A stretch of DNA of 64,000 bases from Bacteroidota bacterium (GCA_016718035.1 JADKEK010000001.1:186001-250000), one strand, 5' to 3'; counted from the stretch's first letter, positions 1 to 10,579 are shown. The notes: a model not told the origin generated them from the letters alone. Translations and numbers: made by a program.

Positions 1-1135
1 TGGGGATTTCATTATACATAATGGTGGTATTGTTCAAACTAAAATCAATCACAATATTAGCAGAAACAGGGATGGATTCATTGTTGTAAAATGCACGAAG
101 TCGTTTGTCTAAATCGGTATAAACAATTACGTCTTTATCGGCTTTAATTTTCTCAGGATAAAATGTTTCTGCAATACTTAATTCACCATTGCAGTATACT
201 TTTAGGTAGTTATTATTATCTACGTACCATAACAAATTGTCTACCACTTCATAATGTAAGGGCATTTGAGATTCTAATTCGATGATGTTGCCTTTATCGA
301 ATACTAAAAATTGGCCCATATCATCAATATAGGCTACAATGTCATCACCTGCTTGAAATAAGGGTAATGCATTCTGCATATCGTATACTAATTCAGCATT
401 ACAATAACTTTCAATACCATCATCTTCAACACTATAAGGAATTTCAAGACAGGTAGATTGCGTAACATTAAATAACTCATGTATCATTCCGCCATAAAAC
501 ACTTTCAGGTAATTATAGCTGTCGATAAAGGCTACAATGTTTGCACCGGCGGCGATTTTTTGCGGCATATAATCATCTACATCAGTCTTATTGCCATGGT
601 AGTAAATTTTAAATTGGTCGAGATGATTTACATAAGCAATAATATTATCACCGGCAATAATTTTTTTTGTAGGATGTTGCTCTAGTTCAATAAATCGCTC
701 ATTTTCATACACATAAAAATATTCAGAAAAATCGTGCATGGCTGCTATGCTGTCGCCAAAGGCAAAAGGGTTTTGCTGTATGTTCCCCAAATATTTTCTT
801 GCAGTACCATTATAAACAGAAAAGCTGCCGCCGGTGGCATAATATAAATAGTAGTCGGTGTTTTTATAAAATGAAGGATTTGAAATTTCGAGTTTTTGTT
901 GCTCGTGGTTGGCATAATAGGTCAGGTTACCGGAATTGGAGATATAAGCGATGCTGTTTGCAGCAGGTTGAGACGAAATTATCCGTTGGGGTTCAAGATG
1001 TATAATCTTTCCCCCATCATTAACATAAAAATCGCCCTGCGCATCGGTATACCCTAACATTGCCTGTGCGGAAAGCACATATGGGTATATAAAAGTTGTG
1101 AAAACCAGTAAAATACTTACTAAATATGCCTTCAT
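1..1135 (-). CDS. Secreted repeat protein, possibly a beta-propeller (3' end outside window)
   Basis: The frame is open from an ATG at 1135 down to base 1, so the C-terminus is missing. The N-terminus (MKAYLVSILLVFTTFIYPYV, then LSAQA) is a clear Sec signal peptide. The mature part is built of degenerate repeats of roughly 45 residues, each with a core like AGDNIIAYVN, then YLKVFY or QFKIYY followed by a Gly and an acidic or hydrophobic stretch. Examples are IAGDNIIAYVN, IAAGANIVAFID, QAGDDIVAYID and ADKDVIVYTDL. Such short all-beta repeats with alternating aromatics suggest a propeller-like secreted or surface protein; the fold is inferred. No catalytic motif is seen. It is transcribed divergently from the gene at 1219, with an 83-bp shared upstream region. 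Confidence 0.8.
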   Translation of the reverse strand, partial: MKAYLVSILLVFTTFIYPYVLSAQAMLGYTDAQGDFYVNDGGKIIHLEPQRIISSQPAANSIAYISNSGNLTYYANHEQQKLEISNPSFYKNTDYYLYYATGGSFSVYNGTARKYLGNIQQNPFAFGDSIAAMHDFSEYFYVYENERFIELEQHPTKKIIAGDNIIAYVNHLDQFKIYYHGNKTDVDDYMPQKIAAGANIVAFIDSYNYLKVFYGGMIHELFNVTQSTCLEIPYSVEDDGIESYCNAELVYDMQNALPLFQAGDDIVAYIDDMGQFLVFDKGNIIELESQMPLHYEVVDNLLWYVDNNNYLKVYCNGELSIAETFYPEKIKADKDVIVYTDLDKRLRAFYNNESIPVSANIVIDFSLNNTTIMYNEIP

Positions 1136-1218
1136 TGCTCAGTATTGCTTAAAAAAACGTTCATTTTCTCATTAAAGGTATGATATTTGTAAAAATTTGA
1201 ATTAAAAATTCCCACATT

Positions 1219-2796
1219 ATGAAACGAATTATTATGCTTTCGATTTTTACTACGCTGGCAGCTATGTTTACCAGAGCACAAGGCGTTGATGTTAAAACTT
1301 TGCCGCCAATTGATGAACTTGGTTCCGGCACTTACATGGGCAAGCAGGGTGGCTTATACCCCAATGGCAGCAATACTATGCCTGAAGCTTTTTATGCAGA
1401 TGCAGTGGTTATGGCGCAGTCTATTCAGCCACTAAACAGCGCAGGTAAACCTGACCCTAACGGGAAGATAGGTCTTATTACTATTGGTGCTTCTACCGTA
1501 GCCATGTTTAGTAAAGGATTGGAAAATATGGTGCCTAACTATAAAGGTTTAAACAAGGAAATTAGTTTTGTTAACTGCGGTATAGGCGGACAGGATTTGA
1601 GTGATATCATGGAGCCATCTGCCAATTTCTGGAAAGTTATTGATGGCAGGTTAACAGAATCTGGGTTAACTTTTGACCAGGTTCAGGTAATTTGGTTCCA
1701 GGAGGATAATTTGCGCAACCGTGAAGACGGTTTTGAGAGCAGAGGGAAACAATTGATGGACGATTTTACCTACATGGTTAATTTCTGCAAAAAACGTTAC
1801 CCTAATTTAAAATTATTTTATGTGACCGGACGCCATACAACTGAATTTATGCCTCCGGAAGGAAAAGACAAACACCGCGAGCCAAAAGCTTATATTAATG
1901 GTTGGGCTTGTAAATGGTTAATTGAAAAACAAATTGAAGGTGATAAATCACTTGCTTATAAAGGTGAAGACGCTGTTGCGCCATTAATTTTATGGGGTCC
2001 TTATTTCTGGACTCAGGGAGATAAACCACGCAATGATGGTTATACCTGGAACAAACAATTGGTTTCCAACGATGGTGTGCATCCAACTGATTTAGGTATT
2101 GAACGTGTATCAAAAGATTTGGTAGATTTTTGGAGCACAGACCCTGTTTCACAGTTGTGGTTTCTTGAAAATCCAAATGGCGTTTCGCTGGCAGCAGTTC
2201 CTGTAGAATCGACTACTGAAACTGTTGATATGATGCAAATTCAAATTAATAATATGATGGTTCATGCCATTTTATTTGATAGTATTGGAGAACGTTTTCG
2301 CATGACTGTGGTTAAAGATTCAGTTGTAGTGTTTAACAATGAAAAAGCAAAACGTGCAAAAAGTTTTTCCGTAGAAATTAAAGAACCGGGAAAATATAAA
2401 TATGTTATAAATGATGAACTTCAGCATGTTTATGCAGGAAAGTTCATAATTGATGAGGATATGCAGTTGAAGGTAGTAACAGATGAAAATACCACTTCAG
2501 CATCTTCAACCAAACCCGGTAAGGTAATTGACCCGAATGCTCCTGCGTGGGTTGTAAATGGCACTAACAAATTACCGAAATTAAAACGTGTATTGAATGG
2601 TCATAGTAACGTAAAAGTAGTTATTACCGATTCAAAAGGTAAAGTAGTTGCAGAGGTAGCAGATGTTTTAAATCAACACACCGATTTAAATGAATTATTG
2701 GAAAGAGGTGAATATGGTATGCAGTTTTTCGATGTTGATGGCACTGCCATTCCATTACCGGAAGAATTTAATAGTGCAGTTAGAATTAAATATTAA
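1219..2796 (+). CDS. Secreted SGNH/GDSL-hydrolase-like protein
   Basis: 525 residues with a Sec signal peptide (MKRIIMLSIFTTLAAMFTRA). Residues about 80-300 look like an SGNH domain: GAS at 90-92 would be the block I Ser (GDS in classical members), NCGIGGQDL at 119-127 resembles block II, and DGVH at 285-288 matches the DxxH of block V with Asp and His. Residues about 330-525 are a beta-rich C-terminal part with a proline-rich linker near 435 (KPGKVIDPNAPAWV) and a final module that may be a cell-surface domain. It is not a clear type A sorting domain. The substrate is unknown; carbohydrate esterase or lipase activity would be a guess. It ends just before a strong bidirectional terminator. 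Confidence 0.75.
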   Translation: MKRIIMLSIFTTLAAMFTRAQGVDVKTLPPIDELGSGTYMGKQGGLYPNGSNTMPEAFYADAVVMAQSIQPLNSAGKPDPNGKIGLITIGASTVAMFSKGLENMVPNYKGLNKEISFVNCGIGGQDLSDIMEPSANFWKVIDGRLTESGLTFDQVQVIWFQEDNLRNREDGFESRGKQLMDDFTYMVNFCKKRYPNLKLFYVTGRHTTEFMPPEGKDKHREPKAYINGWACKWLIEKQIEGDKSLAYKGEDAVAPLILWGPYFWTQGDKPRNDGYTWNKQLVSNDGVHPTDLGIERVSKDLVDFWSTDPVSQLWFLENPNGVSLAAVPVESTTETVDMMQIQINNMMVHAILFDSIGERFRMTVVKDSVVVFNNEKAKRAKSFSVEIKEPGKYKYVINDELQHVYAGKFIIDEDMQLKVVTDENTTSASSTKPGKVIDPNAPAWVVNGTNKLPKLKRVLNGHSNVKVVITDSKGKVVAEVADVLNQHTDLNELLERGEYGMQFFDVDGTAIPLPEEFNSAVRIKY

Positions 2797-2816
2797 TAGT
2801 AACCTAAAATATTTCG

Positions 2817-2850
2817 AGCGGGATGTATTTATATATCCCGCTTTTTTTTT
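2817..2850. terminator. Bidirectional intrinsic terminator
   Basis: AGCGGGAT at 2817-2824 pairs perfectly with ATCCCGCT at 2835-2842, with a 10-nt loop and a run of T to 2850. It serves the gene ending at 2796. The hairpin also overlaps the 3' end of the convergent membrane-protein gene at 2849, so it probably ends transcription from both sides. Confidence 0.8.
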
Positions 2851-4642
2851 ATTCAAGTACTTCAACACGAATATCATCCATATAGGTAGCAGTGATCCCA
2901 TCAGCGTTCCATAGGAAAATATCTATAGTAGTGTAACGTTTTGTTGGGATTTCAACATCAAAAAACAAATTGCGTTTTTGATTGCTATTCATTAATCGAT
3001 GTACGCGAATAAATTTGGTTTTCACCACTTCATCTTCGTTTTTAAATTGGATAATAAATTGTGGCATTTTCCAAACATCCCAAACTTTTTCAGTAACAAA
3101 AAATGTAGCAGAAACACGTAACCATTTACTACCGTTAGGAGGGTTTGGAATTCTATAAGGTTGTGTATTTTGATGATTTTTATCTACAAACAAACATTTT
3201 TTACCATTTATTATTTGCATGGTATCAACATGTAAAGTGTCATATTCAATATTATTTTCATATAATACTTCACTTTTACTTCCGTCACCTCTGTAAATTT
3301 CATCTGTATCTAAAAATCGTTTGCTATCATTGTCAATAGTAAGCCTTCCGAATGTAGCCCAAAAATAAGTTCGGTTAGTGTTTTCTGCATCTAATATACC
3401 TGTGGGATTGTGCGCCTGAATGGTCAGGACAATATTATACCATCCTGTAAATCCTACAAAACAAGCTGTCAATGCCCATGTCCATTTTTTGACCTTTGTC
3501 AATGCCTGAAATACCGCTGCAATTGGCAAACTTAAAAGTGCATAGGATTCAATTAAACTTCTTTGCCCCAAACTGCCACCATACCACCAAATGGACCAGC
3601 TAAATACAATATAGATATTGACAAGGGTAAATAAAAAAATAGGTAAAAAAAGTGGTCTATGGTTTTTATATAACAAAATAAATCCAGGTATGATAATTAA
3701 CATGAATGGAGTATATAACCACCATCCTTTTTTATACGAAAAAAATCCTTCAATGATATGAGGGTTTGTCCAGTCAAATGTCTGGTCTTCATAACTATAA
3801 AAAAGTAGTTGGCCTGTAGTTATTTTCCAATACATTAATTGAATGCTGCCAATTACTGCTGCAAACGCAATAAAACTTAATACTTTAAGCCGGTGATTAA
3901 ATAATAAAACCAAACGTTCACGTAAAGCGGTCAGGTTGGTTACTCCCCAAAAAATCGGAACCAAACAAATTAAAATATCTGTAGGCCTAATGATAGTTGC
4001 CAAACCACATAACAAGCCCAGGATGATAGCATATTTATAATTTGGTTTTTTATAAAATTTAATGGTAAACCATATAATGCCGGTAAAAACCGTGAACAAT
4101 AAATTATGCGTCATGGCATTATCTATCGCACTATAATTAAGGTAATTGGTAGCCAGAACAAGTGAGATGATAGTCAGCCCGGTTGCCGTTTCGGAAAAAT
4201 ATTGCAGTAAAATTTTTCGCAACAACCACAAACCTAAAAAGGCATATAATAAACACCCAAAGCTAATCATACGTTGGTAGGGTGGTGAAAAACCATCATC
4301 GTTTATTCCTGCAATATTGGCCCAAGTATGAGCGGCGAAAAAAAATGGCGCATACATAATAGCAGCACCTATGGTATACTTCATCGTATAACTTCCATCC
4401 GATAATTGAACACCCTGATAGGAACCAGGCGTGTATTGATATTTGTTATTTGTTGCTTCCTGAAAGGCTAGGTGATGGATATCATTATAAATAAATATAG
4501 CAGGCAGATAAAAGTAGTAACCTGCCACGTCATAAGATATGGTAGCTTCTGTTCCCTGTTTGTTGAACTTAGGATAATAAGCAACAAATGCTATAATGAG
4601 TAAATAACTTAGCAGTAATGCGATTAATGAAAATCTTTTCAT
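2849..4642 (-). CDS. Polytopic membrane protein, GT-C (ArnT/PMT-like) glycosyltransferase candidate
   Basis: 597 residues. About 11-13 hydrophobic membrane segments fill residues 1-430, followed by a soluble C-terminal domain of about 170 residues (beta-rich, ending IDIFLWNADG and DDIRVEVLE). The first extracytoplasmic loop carries YDVAGYYFYLPA, where an acidic residue is typical of GT-C lipid-phosphosugar-dependent transferases. The family call rests on topology and that loop, so the substrate is not assigned. It lies 17 bp downstream of the alpha-2-macroglobulin gene on the same strand and is probably co-transcribed with it. The start ATG at 4642 precedes a hydrophobic segment (MKRFSLIALLLSYLLIIAFV). 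Confidence 0.7.
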   Translation of the reverse strand: MKRFSLIALLLSYLLIIAFVAYYPKFNKQGTEATISYDVAGYYFYLPAIFIYNDIHHLAFQEATNNKYQYTPGSYQGVQLSDGSYTMKYTIGAAIMYAPFFFAAHTWANIAGINDDGFSPPYQRMISFGCLLYAFLGLWLLRKILLQYFSETATGLTIISLVLATNYLNYSAIDNAMTHNLLFTVFTGIIWFTIKFYKKPNYKYAIILGLLCGLATIIRPTDILICLVPIFWGVTNLTALRERLVLLFNHRLKVLSFIAFAAVIGSIQLMYWKITTGQLLFYSYEDQTFDWTNPHIIEGFFSYKKGWWLYTPFMLIIIPGFILLYKNHRPLFLPIFLFTLVNIYIVFSWSIWWYGGSLGQRSLIESYALLSLPIAAVFQALTKVKKWTWALTACFVGFTGWYNIVLTIQAHNPTGILDAENTNRTYFWATFGRLTIDNDSKRFLDTDEIYRGDGSKSEVLYENNIEYDTLHVDTMQIINGKKCLFVDKNHQNTQPYRIPNPPNGSKWLRVSATFFVTEKVWDVWKMPQFIIQFKNEDEVVKTKFIRVHRLMNSNQKRNLFFDVEIPTKRYTTIDIFLWNADGITATYMDDIRVEVLE

Positions 4643-4659
4643 TACCGCTAAGTTATATT

Positions 4660-7600
4660 TTATCTTGTAATTTTTACAATACCTGCACCGTTATAGCTAT
4701 GATACTCTTCGTTATACATCGCATCGGCCATTACAGGACCCATTTTAAATACACCAGGTGAAACTGCCCTTACGGTATAATAATAAGTGCTTAATGTTGA
4801 ACTGGCAGTGGTATAAATATTAATCCTGTCATCGCGAATATCTTCGTGTTGTGCAGAACTTTGACTTTTAATCCAGTCGAAACTAGAAGTGGCTCGTAGT
4901 CTGTCATTTTCTATTTCAAACCCTGCAGGTAAAATATCAGTTATTACAACATTATCTACATAAGTACCGGTTGCACTTTCCAAAGTTATTTTCACGACTA
5001 TTAAATCGTTTTGTTTTACATTTTTTAAGTCTATGGAAGTGCCCCAACGATTATAAAACGATTTGCGAACACGTAAATAATTATCTTCCTGTTTAAACGA
5101 GCCATCGGCAGTTACACCTTTTGTTGTCCAGAAATAATACAATTTACCGGAACCACTCGTAGTTATATCTACACTATTATTGATGAGCAATTTATTGTCT
5201 ATTATTAAATCTTTACCTGTGTATTTTCCTACTTCGGTGCCATTTGCCTTAATAGTCGCAGTTACATTCGAATCTTTAGTTTGACGAGCGAGTTTACCAA
5301 AGGCTAAAAATGCAAAAGAACGTTCCTGTGTATTTAGGTAATACCTGTTCTTCATCATTTCTGACAGTTGTTGTGCCAAGCGACCTATCTGTTGATTTTC
5401 AGGATCAGCATCCAACAAACAATTTAGCGCTATGGCTCTGTCGCGTATAGGAGAGTAGAAACTGCCTCCAAATACTTGTTTTGATTCTTCACCACTAAAC
5501 TCAGGAGGCAATAATTTTTCATAACTCTTTTTATCGCCGGCTAATAAATATGACATGGCTAATAAATATTTACCATCTAAAGGCACCACACTCAAATTAG
5601 CTTTGTAATAATTCATTGTGGAAATTTCTGCTTTACCGGCAAGTGCTAATACATACATACTGTAAAATACTTCTTTCGCAGCCATCTCTTTGCTCAAATT
5701 CGAATTGTAGTAATACACAAAAGTTTTCTTTTGCTTAAGCATATTTTTCATGTAGCCGTATGAACGATTTAACACTTTGTCGTCTACATCATAACCGGCT
5801 TTTTTGGCTTCATACATAAAATGAGTGGCATAAATAGTTCCCCACCAACTTTCATAACCACCTCCAGGCCAATACATCAAAGCGCCATTATACATTTGCA
5901 TGCTTTCCAAAATCCTTATGCCTTCTTGGACATTGTATGCCGGATTTAAATCTTTTGTCTCCTTGCCATATATTTCTTTTACCAAATCACCATAATATAT
6001 TTGAGGGAATACACTAGAGGTAATTTGTTCGACACAACCGTGAGGATAATTAATTAAATATTCCAGATGGTCGGTAAATTGAACAATTGGCGAACGGCTT
6101 ACTACCAATTTGGCTTTGGAGCCATCACCAACAAAATTATTGGTGAGGTTGATAGTTTGTGATTTGTTGCCTTCAATATACCCTGAGCCCGTATATTTTT
6201 GTAAAGATGCAGGAGGACGAACACCAATTTCAATAACATCAGTAAAAGTTTCATTTAGTGCCTGCACATTTACTTTCACTTTTGCGTTTCCTGTTTGTCC
6301 TGTAGCGACCATTTTAAATTCAACACGTGATTCTTTATTTGCAGCAGCACTAAAATTGATATTACTACTACCGGCAACTTTTATTGGACCTTCAGCACTG
6401 ATGTTTACCTTACCTGAGGCGTTTTTACCTGTTGTATTTGCCAAAGTTACAGGCACTGTTATAGTATCGCCCGGACTTAAAAATCTTGGTAGGGAAGTAG
6501 TCACAACAATTGGGTCGGCAACTTTCATATGTGTTTCACTGCTGCCAAACATGTCGTTTTTATATGCAACAACCATAACTCGCAAGTCGCCGCTAAATTG
6601 TGGAATATCAATATCAAATTTCGCTTTACCTGCGCCATCTGTTTTCAAAATACCACTCCAGTATGAAACCAGTTTCACGCGATTAGCGGTCATTGGATTT
6701 AAACGCGCTCCTGCATCACCACCGTCACCACCACTTAATAGTTTCTTTAAATAAATTTCAGGATACAAATACGCATATAAATCGTAACTCATTACACCTA
6801 ATGCATGTTGCATATAAAAATAGTCGTAAGGATCCGGTGTTTGGAAATTTTTAATCTGCAAAATACCCTCATCCACAACTGCAACAGTTACTTCTGCATT
6901 TGGCGCTGCTTTAATCTGAATGGTTTGTTTTTTATTACTGCGCGAATTTTGATCATGTGTAACCGTTACCTGCATTTTTTTAGCAAGGTTATCTACTTTC
7001 AGGTTGGTTATACCATGCGCAACTGTTAATGGTAGTTGACTGTCGTCGGCTGGGCGGAATAATGTTGCTGTTACATACACATTCGGCACAAAACTGTTAT
7101 CCATTTTTAATTTTAAGGAAGCCGATTTCTTTTCTGTATCGAGATAATAATATTCAAAAACTTTATTTCTTTCTACCGTAACTAAAAGTTTACCATTAAA
7201 TGGAGCAGTAAATAATAAATTAGCTTCATCACCAACATTGTAATTTTCTTTATCGGCTACGATGTTAATATTACCTTCATTATCAACTTCAAACGAATTG
7301 CTTTGTGTATTACCCCAGCCATAGGCATAAAAATGCTGACTAACATAAGTGCCTGAATTAGGGAATTTAACTCGTATTTCATATTCTCCTGACAATTGCG
7401 GTGTGAACCACACAGCAGTATTTTCACCTTTTATGGAAATAGTTTGTGTGCTTTGTAATTTTTCAACTTTATTGGAACGGTAGGTATAATAAGTCCTGTT
7501 TTTTTCAATTACCGTTTCATATTCATGTTTAATAATTTCGACTTTAGCATCTCCACTTGTAAGTTTATCATCTTTGTCTAACGCAATTAATGGAATTTTA

Positions 7601-10053
7601 ATCGACTGTTTTGTTTTGGTATAATAATCCAAATCACCAATACCAAATAATACATTTTGTGTTACAACTTTAAAATCTTTAACATCATAAACCGGTCGGC
7701 CTGATTCATCAAACACAGTCGTCATTACACGTCCGTTTAATAAACCTATATTCACATATTCCGATGGAATTACAAAAGCTGCATCTGCTTCACCATCATC
7801 GTCAGTTGTGCCTTCTGTTGTTTGGGTAGACAAATATGTTTCACCACCAGAAATCTGGAAATTATAGTTAGAATATTTTTGGGAACTGAAATAGGAGCGA
7901 CTTAAATTTATTTCCGCCTCCCAATTGCGATTTGCAGCCGGCGTGCCATATAAGTTATCTGCTTTAATCGAAGTTTTTACTTCATCACCAGGGTAATATT
8001 CTTTTTTATTCAGATTGGACGATACCTTAATTCTGTCTGGCATAAACTCTTCTACACTGATATAACTGGTTGTGAGTAATACATCATTAGAAGTATACAA
8101 CTCAACGGTATAGGTTCCGGTAGTGGCAGTTTTAGGTAATACAATTCCGGTTTCAAATCCACCCTGATCATCTAACGTTTTTTTCAGCGATTTAAATTCT
8201 TTTCCCGAAGGAGATAAAACTTTTAGCTTAACCGGAATTCTAGGTAGTACTTCCCAGGAATAAGTTCTGATAATACCTGCAATATACATGGTTTCGCCGG
8301 GGCGATAAAGGTCGCGGGCAGGATAGAGGAAACCATCCATGTTACTTTCATTTATCCGTTTACCACCCACATCAAAACGCGAGGTGGAAACAATGGTCTG
8401 ATTAAATGGCAGGAAGTTATAATCCGCACCGGATTCCGCTGTAATTAAATTAACATCAAAGTCAGGAAGGTTTTTCTTTAATCCACTAAATTTTGCAACA
8501 CCATTTTTATCTGTTGTTGTGGTGTATAATTTCTGATTATTTGAACTGATAAAGGAAACCTTTACTCCGCTCAAAGGAGTTGCGTTTACAATGGAGTTAG
8601 CAAAAACATATAATTCATCTTCAGTAGCTTTCGCAATCAAACCAATATCTGATAATGAAACAATTTGAGCATCAGTTAACCAACGTTTATCTGTTGATGA
8701 AACTTTTACTACATAAATACCATTAAATCTTTCCAGTTTATCAATAAAGTCAAGATGTAAAACGCGGGAAGCATTATACTTTTCTAATTTACTGGTTTCT
8801 ATTTCCTTCTCATAAACTACGTTTCCAAATAATTCGGTATTTACATCACGGTAATCGAAATAATCCCAATATTCTTCTTCCGAATCATACTCTTCATACC
8901 ATCTGTAACTAAAGCCATTGCGCATAAATGCGAGTAGGTTATTTTCGTAAATTTTAATTACTTCTACCTTTACTTTGGGCACATTTACAATTCGAACGCC
9001 AACATTTTTATTGCCTTTGCTACTCAGGTATAACCCTTTGCCACTGGCGAATTCAATCATTGGTTCTAATTCACCAAACGTAATACTTTGTGAATATTCA
9101 TCTATCATTTTACCACCTGCAACACCAAATAATTGTTCGGATAATATTAAGGTGTAAGTAACATCTGCCTGGAATTCTTCGCTGGTTAAAATCAAACCAT
9201 TCGTTGTTTTTTCTATATTTAACGAAACCGGTGGTTGTGTGCTAACCAGATTATTAATATTAGAATTGCCTATTTGCTGATTGGTATAAACATGAACAGT
9301 TCCTGCTATACCGTTATGTTCAGCTGTGATATCTTTTATTTCGAGGTTTTCAATAATAGGAATTTCAACCTGCAACTGTATTTGTTTAGGTGTAGAATAA
9401 GAACTGCCCGGCGAACTTATACCTTTTGATAATGCAAACAAAATTTCTCTATCATCATGTTTCGGATCCATATTATGAATGGATACCGTAATTGTTTTTG
9501 CAGTTTGCGTGGTATTAATTCGTGTCGATTTTTTTTCACCTGCATGTTTCACTACTAATGCTTCTGCTATTTTTTTTGCATCAACTGTTGCATTAAATAA
9601 TAAATCGGCGTTTAATAATAATTCACCTGTTGCATCTTCTTTCGACCAATATAAATTAGCCGTTTTTAAATCCAGTAATGGCGTATTAAACATTACCGGT
9701 TCCTTTTTAACGGCAAGTCGTATATCGGTTTTTTTATAAATTGATTCGCTGACAGCCACGGTATATTTTTCACTTTCCGCAAATCCGCTGGAAGGGGAAA
9801 AAGTAATTTGGTCGCTGGAGGTAATTTTGAATTTTCCGGCTACTTTTGGCGTAATGGTGAGTAGTTCTTCATCAGTCCATTTGTCGAATAATGAGTCGTT
9901 GAACAGATGCTGGTTGAGGGTAAATTCCAGGTTCTGATTCACACTAATTTCTTCTTCGAAATTGGTAGAGTCAATAGCAATAAGGTTTCTGTCGGAATTA
10001 CATGAATACAAACCGAGTATAAGTATACTCAGCCAAATAGCAGGGGCCCGCAT
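4660..10053 (-). CDS. Alpha-2-macroglobulin family lipoprotein (thioester protease inhibitor)
   Basis: About 1797 residues. I start at 10053 because MRAPAIWLSILILGLYSC is a lipoprotein signal with Cys18; the open frame runs 60 codons further upstream without a credible signal. In order it shows N-terminal macroglobulin-like beta domains, the MG segment FLYPARDLYRPGETMYIAG, a bait-region-like stretch, and LRVMVVAYKNDMFG. Then comes the thioester domain with GCVEQ (Cys1340, motif C-x-E-Q, intact), then a C-terminal receptor-type domain ending DILPAGFEIEN. The family traps attacking proteases by covalent thioester transfer, here presumably in the periplasm, anchored to a membrane. The usual partner gene pbpC (penicillin-binding protein 1C) is not adjacent; a GT-C-like membrane protein follows instead. 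Confidence 0.92.
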   Translation of the reverse strand: MRAPAIWLSILILGLYSCNSDRNLIAIDSTNFEEEISVNQNLEFTLNQHLFNDSLFDKWTDEELLTITPKVAGKFKITSSDQITFSPSSGFAESEKYTVAVSESIYKKTDIRLAVKKEPVMFNTPLLDLKTANLYWSKEDATGELLLNADLLFNATVDAKKIAEALVVKHAGEKKSTRINTTQTAKTITVSIHNMDPKHDDREILFALSKGISSPGSSYSTPKQIQLQVEIPIIENLEIKDITAEHNGIAGTVHVYTNQQIGNSNINNLVSTQPPVSLNIEKTTNGLILTSEEFQADVTYTLILSEQLFGVAGGKMIDEYSQSITFGELEPMIEFASGKGLYLSSKGNKNVGVRIVNVPKVKVEVIKIYENNLLAFMRNGFSYRWYEEYDSEEEYWDYFDYRDVNTELFGNVVYEKEIETSKLEKYNASRVLHLDFIDKLERFNGIYVVKVSSTDKRWLTDAQIVSLSDIGLIAKATEDELYVFANSIVNATPLSGVKVSFISSNNQKLYTTTTDKNGVAKFSGLKKNLPDFDVNLITAESGADYNFLPFNQTIVSTSRFDVGGKRINESNMDGFLYPARDLYRPGETMYIAGIIRTYSWEVLPRIPVKLKVLSPSGKEFKSLKKTLDDQGGFETGIVLPKTATTGTYTVELYTSNDVLLTTSYISVEEFMPDRIKVSSNLNKKEYYPGDEVKTSIKADNLYGTPAANRNWEAEINLSRSYFSSQKYSNYNFQISGGETYLSTQTTEGTTDDDGEADAAFVIPSEYVNIGLLNGRVMTTVFDESGRPVYDVKDFKVVTQNVLFGIGDLDYYTKTKQSIKIPLIALDKDDKLTSGDAKVEIIKHEYETVIEKNRTYYTYRSNKVEKLQSTQTISIKGENTAVWFTPQLSGEYEIRVKFPNSGTYVSQHFYAYGWGNTQSNSFEVDNEGNINIVADKENYNVGDEANLLFTAPFNGKLLVTVERNKVFEYYYLDTEKKSASLKLKMDNSFVPNVYVTATLFRPADDSQLPLTVAHGITNLKVDNLAKKMQVTVTHDQNSRSNKKQTIQIKAAPNAEVTVAVVDEGILQIKNFQTPDPYDYFYMQHALGVMSYDLYAYLYPEIYLKKLLSGGDGGDAGARLNPMTANRVKLVSYWSGILKTDGAGKAKFDIDIPQFSGDLRVMVVAYKNDMFGSSETHMKVADPIVVTTSLPRFLSPGDTITVPVTLANTTGKNASGKVNISAEGPIKVAGSSNINFSAAANKESRVEFKMVATGQTGNAKVKVNVQALNETFTDVIEIGVRPPASLQKYTGSGYIEGNKSQTINLTNNFVGDGSKAKLVVSRSPIVQFTDHLEYLINYPHGCVEQITSSVFPQIYYGDLVKEIYGKETKDLNPAYNVQEGIRILESMQMYNGALMYWPGGGYESWWGTIYATHFMYEAKKAGYDVDDKVLNRSYGYMKNMLKQKKTFVYYYNSNLSKEMAAKEVFYSMYVLALAGKAEISTMNYYKANLSVVPLDGKYLLAMSYLLAGDKKSYEKLLPPEFSGEESKQVFGGSFYSPIRDRAIALNCLLDADPENQQIGRLAQQLSEMMKNRYYLNTQERSFAFLAFGKLARQTKDSNVTATIKANGTEVGKYTGKDLIIDNKLLINNSVDITTSGSGKLYYFWTTKGVTADGSFKQEDNYLRVRKSFYNRWGTSIDLKNVKQNDLIVVKITLESATGTYVDNVVITDILPAGFEIENDRLRATSSFDWIKSQSSAQHEDIRDDRINIYTTASSTLSTYYYTVRAVSPGVFKMGPVMADAMYNEEYHSYNGAGIVKITR

Positions 10054-10312
10054 AGTGTTGGGAGGTTTTGAGTAATAGGTGAAATGATTACATAGTAAAA
10101 CGCTAAATCCATCGCTGAATTGTATTGTAATTATACTATTTTTTCGGGAATTGCAGGTTAGTAGATTAATAACTGCTATATGTATCTGTATAAGTGTGTG
10201 GTGTTTATGGCTGTTTATAAAAAAAAGTGGCAAAATAATTTGGAATTCTTATAAAACATAGCTAAAATCGTAGCGTCTTACCTATATATTGTTTAACTAA
10301 AATATTATAACT

Positions 10313-10579
10313 ATGGTGATTACATTCGACGAGTTACGACACATCAAAGACACGTTACCACACGGCAGTATGGAACGTATCGCCAAAGAGCTTCATTTGG
10401 AAGTAGATGCAGTGAGAAATTATTTCGGTGCCGAGCATTTTGAGGCCCCGGGGAAAATTGCGGATGTGCATTTTGAAAAAGGTTTAGGCGGAGGAGTAGT
10501 CAGGCTGGAAGACACGGCCATACTTCAATGTGCCATGCGCATATTGGAGGAAAGCGGACAAGCTCAAACTATGAATTGA
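10313..10579 (+). CDS. Small conserved protein, possible helix-turn-helix DNA binder
   Basis: 88 residues. The N-terminal half (ITFDELRHIKDTLPHGSMERIAKELHL then EVDAVRNYFG, described in two pieces) reads like a helix-turn-helix in which IAKELHLEVDAVRNYF would be the turn plus recognition helix. The middle carries HFEKGLGGGVVRLED and the end is a short helix (AILQCAMRILEE). No signal peptide is present, so it is cytoplasmic. I recognise it as the type of short uncharacterised protein conserved in Bacteroidota, but no function is established. It is divergent from the alpha-2-macroglobulin gene and monocistronic, closed by its own terminator. Confidence 0.75.
   Translation: MVITFDELRHIKDTLPHGSMERIAKELHLEVDAVRNYFGAEHFEAPGKIADVHFEKGLGGGVVRLEDTAILQCAMRILEESGQAQTMN

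Noticed and set aside
6110..6754. A 214-codon plus-strand frame opposite the alpha-2-macroglobulin gene
   Set aside because: It is antisense to conserved coding sequence and shows no domain or start context; a shadow frame.
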